In this document: positions 1 to 8,732 of the stretch, piece by piece
Numbering within the stretch: the stretch's first letter is position 1
How the letters are laid out: each line of letters starts with the position of its first letter
NCBI RefSeq assembly: GCF_001653235.2
Contig: NC_035791.1
Coordinates: 3,596,001-3,660,000 of the forward strand
Direction of reading: 5' to 3'
DNA from: Pochonia chlamydosporia 170
Lineage: Eukaryota; Ascomycota; Sordariomycetes; Hypocreales; Clavicipitaceae
DNA length: 64,000 bases
Notes under the pieces: model-generated
What the model was told of the DNA's origin: nothing
The model's input: the letters and a program-made list of their open reading frames with translations, nothing else
The model's database searches: none
Position numbers and translations under genes: made by a program

Positions 1-229
1 AGAGTGGATGAATCTTGTGCATCTGACCCGCCGACTCGGATATGTCACATCCACACACAACTCGCCGTGACTTCTGAACTAGTCATTCAGACATCAATTC
101 GTTGCTTTGCTATGCTACGCCATGCAATATCCAAAACACCAACTTCTACAACATACATCTTTGGTATCTGAAAATGAATGCGCCGTTCCATCTAGAACAC
201 AGTATACTCTCAAGCTCTCCCAAACAAAC

Positions 230-2762
230 TTAACCACTGCCACCGCTGTCAAGACCAATGCTCTCCTCATACTCTGTCCACCGCAGCGCTTCTTCCACAT
301 CATTCACAAAGTGTGTTGCGCCTCCGCTTAATGCCACAATGCCGCTTCGCTCCATCAGCACCCACACAGGGTGATCTCTTCGTGAAGGGCCTCGCGAGAA
401 GAAGATTCGAACACCACGGTCTTTGTAGCTACGCACGATTTCTTCCAGGACCTGCGTGCCGGAGCCGTCCATCGACGTCACGCCGTGAATGTCAAAGATA
501 ATGTTTCGGTTCGACTCTTGGCTCCGAAGGCGAGGTAGGGCGGGGTGTGCTGCCGATGTTCCATACAACTCCAGCCGCCGCAATCGTGCTTTTAGTTCTC
601 CAGTGTTGGCAAAGGTAAGAGGCTCCGGAATTTTAACAATCAGGCACCCTTCAATGAATTCTAGACTCGACTCCCCCGACTCAGCATTTTCGAATCGGTT
701 CGTCCCCGGAATGCGACCTAAAATCTGAATTCTAGGGCGCGTGCTGTGCTTGATGACGAGAAGCATGGAGATGCCAACCCCCAGTGCCATGCCGAGCGTC
801 AAAGAGTAGAAAATTGTGGCCAAGAAGATGACGGCCATGAGACCAAGTTCGGTCCAACCCCGAATTGTGATGAAAAACGCAATGTCGTGTGGCGCTTCCT
901 CTATCAGCGAATAAGCCACGACGGAAATCATGGAACAGAGGACAGGTTTCTGCGACACGTTAGCCATGCAAAGTCGATTGACTCTTGTACATCCCAACTT
1001 ACAGGCAAAAAGTAAAAATACGGCAGCAAGAACAATATGGACAAGAGCGATATCAGACTCAGCACAATCGAGCTCACTGGACTCTTGCCACCAGTCGTCT
1101 TGTTGACCTTGCTTCTACCGTAACCTCCAAAGGCGGGTAAGCTCATAAAACACGCGCCTACGAGGTTGGCTGTGCCGAGTGCAATCATTTCACGGTTCGC
1201 ACTCAATTCGATACCCTGAATGGCGTCGTTACCGCCTAGGCTCTTTGCAGCGACAGAGGACTCGAAAAACCCGAGTAACGCAATGAGAAAGCTTGTCGAC
1301 ATGGCACTGCGAATGTGCTTCATGTGAGCTAAGCTAAATGGCCATCTAAATGTGAAGAGGCCGCCCGTGGCCGCCTTAACGCTGCCGAGGACCTCAACGC
1401 CTTGCTTGTCCCAGCGGAAATGCCAGCATAGAATGGCAGAAACGACAACTACCAAGAAACGGTCCGGAACAAATACGACAGAAGGGAATTTCGGCTCAAG
1501 TCGCTTTTTCAGCTCACTACGCCAAGTTAACAAACTGCCACACCGGACAGCAAAATATAGACAGCGTAGACTTACCGGCCAATCATGATGACCAGGAAAC
1601 TGATGCCAGCAACGGCAAATGTCAAGTGGTGGACTTCGCCGACATTTTCCACGATGAAAGCAATCTTTTCAACCGTGCTGCCATGGCTTGCCCCTTCCCG
1701 GCTCGCAAGTTCACTCAAGCCCAGTTCCGGAATCAACTGGTCCACGGCAATGACGAAACCGATGGCGCTGATAAACCCCCTCAGGAACGGACGGCTCAAC
1801 ACGCTGTCCAAGAAACCCAACCGTGCTATTCCTGCAATCAAGACGGTCGCTCCGGCCATACCAGCCACAACACCACATATCTGCGCATGAAGGAGGTCGT
1901 TATCCTCACTCGAATTACCGCTGTCCACGCTTTGCTGTACCACTGTGCCCACTAACAGAGACCCGGCAGCCTCAGGACCAACAACCATTTGTGACGACGA
2001 GCCCAACAATGCATATATAAAGGGTTGGAAAACGAAACCATACAGCCCGTGAATCGGAGGCACGTGCGCGAGGTTGGAGGCCAGCGAAAGAGCCATGGGT
2101 AGGTAGAAGGATGCGATGGTGATTGCAGACACAACATCACCTTTGAGGTAGGCCCATTTGTACTGCTGCATCCAATTTAAGCAAGGAATATAGTAGGAGA
2201 GGTACCTAGCAAAGCTGATTAGCAAACACAATCAAATGGGCTGTCGAGGATGGGAATGCGCATACATTAGGGGCGTATCTCGGAACCCAGCCTGGTGAGC
2301 AAGCTCTCTACTCTGGCCCATCTTCTTGGTTCGGATTCTCCCACTGAACCACTTCTTCCAACCATCATCGATCGACACCTGAGAGGAAGAATTGTCAAAC
2401 AGGCCGCCAGATCCCGGAGTCACGGTGTCGTCTCTGGTAAAGGGGAAATCTTCGGCCGGGGTCATGGGTCGGGGGCTAAAAGTGCCATGTTCGCAGACTC
2501 CAGGATGGACGGCGCTCGATCGTCTCTGGCTCGTGTTGTCGGAGGGGATCAAAGGCGTGGACTCGTCGACCTCTGCCTGGTCTGTCTGGACACCATCATC
2601 TACATTTGGAGAACGGACGGCATGTCTAAATGCAGGGCCACTGTCCTGACTGCTCTCTCGACTCGACGCTGCGTGACTCTGCCGCAAGGAGCTTGGCTGT
2701 GCCGGCCGATGGTCATTGTTGGAGGACGAGTCCTCGCGTTGGTGCGAGGGACGCCGTGCCAT
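230..2762 (-). CDS. SulP/SLC26-family anion (sulfate-type) transporter with STAS domain
   Basis: Four exons on the minus strand: 2762-2266, 2205-1576, 1516-1003 and 949-230, giving 786 residues. Introns of 60, 59 and 53 bp have GT-AG ends, and the first has a TGCTAATC branch point. The start is the ATG at 2762. Residues 1 to about 165 form a hydrophilic, Ser/Pro/Asp-rich cytoplasmic extension. The SulP membrane core follows, with the signature stretch VVGPEAAGSLLVG in exon 2 and several hydrophobic helices in exons 2 to 4. A C-terminal STAS domain spans about residues 640-775 and includes the IIFDIHGVTSMDGSG strand-loop-helix. Fungal SulP proteins move sulfate or related anions across the plasma or an internal membrane. 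The long N-terminus and HVPPIHGLYG motif recall the yeast YPR003C subgroup rather than the high-affinity SUL1/SUL2 permeases, so the substrate is uncertain. Confidence 0.9.
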
Positions 2763-3831
2763 CTGCACAAAGGCTCAGATCCTGTATCGCTAGGCAATGC
2801 GCATTCGGCGCCCAAAGAGAAAGCAGACGGTCCCCGGCGGCCAGGACAAGACACCAAAACAAAGCGGACAGGCTCAGCGACCAACGCCGAATGGAGGTCT
2901 AGGGTTGTGGGCGGTCGTGCAACGCAGGGATGTTATGCATTGGCTTCAGCAGCGGCTGTTTGAGTAGAAACGAACAATCTGGGATAGAGAAGAAGTATAA
3001 GAAGCCCCAATGGGATGGCGAGAGCAAATAAAACCAAGCCGTGGGTATCTCGAGAGCAAGGTTGGGTCCGGGGCCAAAAGGAAGTGTTAGTCAAGGGACG
3101 AAGTTGGCAGCGCTAGGGATATAATTTCAATGTTGCATATTTTGCATCAGCACGTTCCTCACCCGACGCCGCCCTTTCTGACTTTGGGCCCTTCCAGCAG
3201 GCCCATCCGGGGGCTTCGCCTGGAGTCGCCGGCGTGGAGATGCCGAGAATAGCGGGGCAGCGACGTCAAGCGACCGCTGCAGCCACTAAGAGTCGAGTTA
3301 TCACCAACCGCTTGCCACTGAAGCTGTTTGCCCGAGAAGGGAAGGTGCGAGTTGTACCAGCTTTGACATTTTCACATCTGGAGGCATTATATCACTGCAA
3401 AACGCATTGAGGAAAAAAGCTGCACTGAGTTTTGAGAAACTTGTTCGCATCCTGCACGATCGACTGCCCCCTACCACCTTATTTTTTGATTTATCTGCAA
3501 TATAAATCTTCTACAGAACATTGTGACCACAACCGGGCAATCATGGGATGAAGGTAGATGATCGTCCGCATATGCACAATTGCTTGGCGGCATGCCTCGA
3601 CACCATCTGGAAAGTGTAAACGGCAACAGAAGGCTGGCTACGGCCAGGTGTTGGGTTACACGGGGTTGTCATTCCCGACCTTATCAAATACCACTTGACT
3701 GGTCATGAAATGGGTTTCCACGTGGTATGACAATGCAGGAGCTAATATAGGCAGGTTACACAGCAATTTGAAGCGAACGTGTTGGGGATTAACCTTTCTC
3801 GAGGACCTTATGGCAGATTTTGACCCTTCTA
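2763..3831. other. Intergenic: 5' flank of the SulP gene
   Basis: No convincing coding region. The plus-strand ORFs overlapping exon 1 of the transporter are antisense shadows. An AT-rich stretch near 3480-3510 could be promoter or leader. Confidence 0.5.
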
Positions 3832-4036
3832 CGGTGGCACATTAGCTAAGCTCCGCGATTCGCTGCCAAATCAATTTTGCAAGCAAAAATAGCCACATTC
3901 TCAATTAATAGCACATTCTATAGAAAAAGAGTCATAGCAAATATAGTAACCAGAGGCACGCGATAAATATATACTGCTTTTCTTTTGCTCTTAGTTGTGG
4001 TGTATTTTTGCAGCTAGAGGCCAAAAGGTATAGCCA
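3832..4036 (+). repeat. Left terminal inverted-repeat arm
   Basis: Pairs with 4184-4383 in inverted orientation. This is the less mutated arm, keeping many CpA dinucleotides that are TpA in the partner. Confidence 0.75.
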
Positions 4037-4134
4037 AAGGTGCATGCATGTGTGCAAGCACAGAGGCATAGGTGCATATATAGTGGGTTACAGGCAACTA
4101 GACTTTAGCTGTACCTTACATACCTAGGTATATG

Positions 4135-4182
4135 GCTGTACCTCTAGCTGTACCTCTGGCTGTACCTCTGGCTGTACCTCTG
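4135..4182 (+). repeat. 12-bp tandem repeat, four copies (GCTGTACCTCTR)
   Basis: Four contiguous copies: the first ends in A and the next three in G. They lie just inside the right inverted-repeat arm. A diverged partial copy (GCTGTACCT) lies upstream near 4108. Confidence 0.85.
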
Positions 4183-4183
4183 G

Positions 4184-4383
4184 CCGGAAAAATATACCAC
4201 AATTAAGAGCAAAAAAAAGTTATATTTATCACGTGCCTCTAGTTACTATATTTACTATAACTCTTTTTCTATAGAATATACTATTAATTAAGAATATAGC
4301 TATTTACTGCCTTTAAGTGTATTTTGCGATTTTTGTAAAATTAATTTAACAGCGAATTGCGGAGCTTAGCTAATGTGCGACCG
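4184..4383 (-). repeat. Right terminal inverted-repeat arm (RIP-like C-to-T bias)
   Basis: Inverted copy of 3832-4036. It is richer in AT, and most differences convert CpA of the left arm to TpA when read in the same orientation. Confidence 0.75.
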
Positions 4384-4578
4384 TACCCTTCAGCCAACTG
4401 ACTGCAAGACCCCGCCCGCTGACGTCTATGGCTGCGAAATAACGACACCAGACGACTTTGGAGGCTTCACGCTCGGCATCGGCACCGCTACAGAATGTTC
4501 CGAAACATTTGAACATTCACGAGATTTCGCTTCACATTCCCCTCAGACAACAAGCCCTTGGCCGGCTTATACCCGCCA

Positions 4579-5580
4579 TCAGTCCAAATACGTCTTGAAC
4601 AAGTGCGCAAATATTTCTGGTCGATTGTAATGCCCAGCATAGTCCTGGTCACCCCACGATTAACGGGTTGCCAACAATGATCTTGACAATTTCTAACTTA
4701 CCAGTCCGTACTTGACCTTGACCAAGTCGTCACCGCAAACATCCGCATACACCAATTGCTCTCCCTCGCTGCCCTTTGCCAAAACACTTCCCCCTGGCCC
4801 CATCACACACGCTCTGGTATCCCTTCGTTGTTGTTTCAAAAATCGTTCTCCCTTCTCATCAACTCCGTATGCCTCAATTGCATCGTCGCCTACAATCCCG
4901 ACTGCATGGACAACAAAGCAACCCACTGAACTCGCCACAGCAGCTCCATAGACGTTGATGGCTTCGTTCACACCCATGCCTTCTGCAAAATGGCCTGGCC
5001 AACTGGCAACATGCACCACAGGATAATCAAGCCCGATAGCGTACTGGCCCAGGGGATTCCCATTCTCACCACAAATAAGACTGCTTAACCCGCCAAAGTC
5101 GGCAACAATAGAGGCTCTGCTCCCTGTCTGACCAGGAGCATGGACAAGTCTCTCCCCTACTGTGGGCACATATTTTTGATGTTTGTGCAAGATTGAGCCA
5201 TCCGGGCCGAAGAATAAGTTGGTATTAAACAACGTGCCTGTTGTGCCCGGACGACGCTCGTTGATTCCGACGACTGCGTAGATATTTGCTTCTTTGCATG
5301 CTTCCCCAATTGCTTCTGTCTCCGGGCCAGGGACTTCAACTGATTCATTGAACAGTTTCAGGAAGAGAGATGCTGCGTGTTCGGTGTGGAGGGGAACCAT
5401 TTCAACCCAGCCTGGGTAGCCTGGAATAAAGGTCTCTGGGAAGCCGATGACTCGGGCATTTTGAGAACCTGCGCGGCGGATGAGTGCGCATACTTTTTCT
5501 GTTGTTGCGGATTTGTCAAGAAATATTGGCGATGCTTGGACGGCAGCAACTTTAATAGACGTAGAAACACTATTGGGCAT
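4579..5580 (-). CDS. Nitrilase (carbon-nitrogen hydrolase family)
   Basis: Two exons, 5580-4702 and 4644-4579, around a 57-bp intron with GTAAGT donor and TTAAT branch point; 314 residues. Reading through the donor would end the protein at 295 residues and lose the conserved tail. The splice restores LDYAGHYNRPEIF (residues 293-305), the DxxGHYxRP signature of nitrilases. The catalytic triad is visible: Glu49 (FPETFIPGYP), Lys136 (HKHQKYVPT) and Cys170 (LICGENGNPLGQY), with Glu143 as the second family glutamate. Nitrilases hydrolyse R-CN to the carboxylic acid and ammonia. The Cys context suits an aliphatic or arylacetonitrile enzyme more than cyanide hydratase, but substrate cannot be read from sequence. 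It shares an 854-bp divergent promoter with the Zn2Cys6 gene at 6435. Confidence 0.93.
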
Positions 5581-6434
5581 CTTGCTAGACAGAGAAACAA
5601 CGATGGTGCCGCCAGGTGATTATGCACAAGCCGTGATTTTAGTACGGTAACAATATAGTCTGGTGTCAATTGTTTTACCATACTTTACCATAGTGTGCCA
5701 ACTGAGCTTCATATGTACACGGCTGTTTTGCTCATATTGACCAGAAAGGCGTCAATGCGCCCTTCGACTCGGTCGGTTCCAAAATACGACTTTGACCCCA
5801 GGAAAGTCAGGGACTTGGACGCTGCATGTGGCCAATCCGCAGGGCTGACACCTGGACTGTCTGGTCTGGTCAATATCAATTTGTCTTTCAATGTCTGGTC
5901 TGGTCTGGTTGACGTAAGCTGGCCTGTGCGCGCATCGCAGCAAAATTATCTCGGTGCAGCAGCGGCAAACTACTTGACCACAGACCTGCACTCAGGAAGG
6001 TGGAGTAGAGGGGCAATCAGACTTGACATTATCAGAATCCATACACGGAGCAATTTCTGTGCTGACTAGACGTTCAGGCTTTCGAGTGTCTAGTGCTCAA
6101 GTGCTTACACAAGACTGCTATTCCCTGACTGAACCCGGATCTCAGCCACTGTCAACGTCCCTGGTGCTCCAGACCCCCACAGGTGCCGGCTCTAGTTGAC
6201 TGGACTTAACTACGATTCAGCCGCGTGGTTCATGTTGGGATCAGACCAGAACCTCGCCAGGCAGTTGATCATCGTGCTGACGTACATCGTCGGTATCCAC
6301 AGATCTGCTAGCAGTTACCAGACCTACATATTTACATCTGGCGTCATTTGCGGCTACTTTATTATATATTTCTCGCATCTCTTTTCTCTGTGGTTCGGCT
6401 GGACAGAGCAACTCGCAGATGATACCTCTTCGAC
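5581..6434. promoter_or_regulatory. Divergent intergenic region between nitrilase and Zn2Cys6 regulator
   Basis: No coding sequence seen. It carries two clusters of tandem CTGGT pentamers, at 5858-5870 and 5892-5910, separated by about 20 bp. These are candidate binding sites for the neighbouring regulator (inference only). Confidence 0.4.
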
Positions 6435-8098
6435 ATGTCACACAGGTTGGCGGAGCAGAAGCGTCATTGCTGGGAGTGCCGTCGACGATGTCTCGTTTGT
6501 GACTCGACACAGCCTGGTTGCAAGCGATGTGCGGCATCTAATTTCGACTGTCCTGGATACGGCGATGTCAAGCCAGTTAAATGGAAATGGCTCGAGCCTG
6601 GACGGGTCAAGTCCCGAAGGAAGAGACCTGAAAAAGGTGACCCCTCAAAGGTCCCAAAAGTCCCCCAACACGTATGGGACTTCGCGACGGACATGCTTGA
6701 AGATGAGGGCATGTCCATCTCCAGAATCGAGTTGACAACCGATCTCTGCGCTCTTAGCCAAGCTGTTGGATACTGTACGTCATCCCAGAGATTGTACGAT
6801 GGCTCTCGGCTAATGGTCTTAGATAATACCTGCATATATCATGAACTCCTCCCCATGGAACAGCTTGGATCAAGTCCCTTTATTTACCCAATATCAGCAA
6901 AACACGTGCAACACAGCACCAAGTTCCCGGACTACCTTCGTTTCCACTTGGTCTGCACGACTTTATCCCACCGAATGAATCGAATCAGGCACGCCGACCC
7001 TAACCACAGGGCATTGGCTGAGGCTTTCTATCGGTACCGAGGAGTTGTCATTCAATCTCTGCAGCAAGACAAATCTCTTGAGGGCAAACAAATAAGCGAC
7101 GTATTTATTGCAGGCATCATTAGCCTTTTGCTCATCGATGTCAGTCAAAATATGTTGTAGCCTGTCATTAGACTGTGCTGACCGCTCCCCTTAGATCCAA
7201 CACGGCGCCTCACCAAACTGGCGATGGCACCTAGAGGCAATACAGAGACTGATCACGCTGCGCGGTGGAATTAAAGAGCTAGCCAATACGAAGAAAGTGG
7301 ACTCTCTCCTCCTTTGTTTCATCGGGTATGTTTTAGCAACTGAGGTGACTGCCGTGGGCAAGGGAGCTAATCTTTCATAGTGTCTCCGTACTTGGAAACA
7401 CCACATGTCCAGCAAATGACATTGCCATGACGGATAGTCACGCAAGGGAACTCGAATACATGATTCAGCACTATGATCACGCAACTTTTGGCTTTCTGAT
7501 GTGTCCCCCACCACTGTTCGCCGAGATCATAAGGATCAACGCCCTCCGAATGCGTGCAGCGAAGCTCGAGGACACGGAGAAGCTGTCGGCTCAAGCACAA
7601 GAGACGCTGAAACGGATCGAAGCTTACTCGCCGACACATTGGGCAGGTTCTAAACCCGCTGGAAGAAACAACTGGCTAGCACTGGGCGCCATCTACAAGT
7701 CAGCCATGGCGATTTATTGCATCTCATCACTTCAAAGCTCATGCTTGCTTCCTTCAGATGTCTTGGTCTCACGTCGCTGTGCCGCACATGCGCAACAGTT
7801 GAAACCTCTGCTCGAATGCTCCATGGCCAACCCCAGCGTGGAAAGGTTTCTACTTTGGCCACTTACCGTGCTTGGAGTTCAGGCAGCGCATGGTGATATG
7901 ATACTGAGAAAGTTTATAAGGAAGTCCTTGGAAGAGTTGAGCTGTTATCTTGGCTCGCATGTGCCGCTGGAGGCCAAGAGTGTGCTGGAAAGATTCTGGG
8001 AATCTGGAAGAACTGACTGGGATATATGCTTTGATAGACCATATGCATTTGCGACGCAGATTGCCGTGGATGTAAGTCAGATATCGCCCAGTGGATGA
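6435..8098 (+). CDS. Zn2Cys6 transcription factor, fungal-specific regulatory type
   Basis: Three exons, 6435-7139, 7195-7325 and 7381-8098, with 55-bp introns; 517 residues. The N-terminal binuclear cluster is complete: Cys12, 15, 22, 29, 32 and 39 in the C-x2-C-x6-C-x6-C-x2-C-x6-C spacing, plus an extra Cys19. A basic stretch (residues about 50-66) follows. The rest is a helical, moderately hydrophobic domain of the kind found in Fungal_trans_2-like proteins (family level, by eye). The first intron uses a less common GTCAGT donor but has a TGCTGAC branch site. The stop may alternatively lie just after a further intron beginning at 8071 (GTAAGT), which would change only the last few residues. 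Its position between a nitrilase and an exporter suggests it controls one or both; that is inference. Confidence 0.85.
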
Positions 8099-8732
8099 GA
8101 AACCTTGCGCCGGCAGATGATGCTATTTAGGTTTAATGTATGCGATAGCCATGTTTGTCGAATGAAGTCATAATTACGAGCTTTCCAAGCAGCGAGACAT
8201 TGTTACAGCACATTGCCTAGGCAAATGTCTCAGAGAACCCCGAGGCCCTTATATTAGCTCATTTGATCCTAGGGATGGAAGGAGTAACAAATAAAATATT
8301 CAGGCTGTATTTGGTCAATGGTTGTAGGTCGTAGCCCATCAGCCCAATTAAGTGTCATGTAATTGCTTATGGCATGCCACCAAGCCACTCCAACCTTTGC
8401 TGTCCGGAACGTCCGTATTCACGTCCAGTCCGAGGTACCTGTCAATTGTAGATGAATCAACGCGGTTCCTGGAGCCTCGGGACTCACAGCATCCAATTGC
8501 CGACCCAACGCCATCCGACTGCTCCGATATCATTCCAGTTCCACCACCAAAGCTAACCGTCATCATGGGTCGATCACCACTAGCGCGATCCATTGTTTTT
8601 GCTCCAAGTACATCAAACCCAAGCTAAGCGGTACATGATTTTAAACTTTCATCCTGTCCGCAACCTCTCCTGCCAATTGACATCTCGCCAGCTACCCTGT
8701 GTTGAAGATCAAGACATATAAACGCCTCGAGC
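8099..8732. other. Intergenic between the regulator and the exporter
   Basis: Short ORFs here on both strands look non-coding. The region presumably holds the terminator of the regulator and the promoter of the exporter gene. Confidence 0.4.

Larger units (their letters stand above)
3832..4383. mobile_element. MITE-like element with about 200-bp terminal inverted repeats and TA target duplication
   Basis: The left end (CGGTGGCACATTAGCTAAGC) and the reverse complement of the right end (CGGTCGCACATTAGCTAAGC) match almost perfectly. Both are flanked by TA (3830-3831 and 4384-4385), the target duplication of Tc1/mariner-type elements. Similarity continues inward about 200 bp on each side, to about 4036 on the left and from about 4184 on the right. 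The right arm carries an extra segment of roughly 25 bp. The central part has no transposase ORF but holds a 12-bp tandem repeat. Differences between the arms are mostly CpA in the left versus TpA in the right, as repeat-induced point mutation produces. A non-autonomous, RIP-damaged element is the simplest reading. Confidence 0.8.

Noticed and set aside
509..518. GGTTCGACTC resembling a tRNA B-box
   Set aside because: It lies in the last exon of the SulP gene, with no matching A-box or cloverleaf. No tRNA was found elsewhere in the window.
8352..8627. 91-codon ORF between regulator and exporter
   Set aside because: Begins in spacer sequence, has no motif, and overlaps an equally long frame on the other strand.
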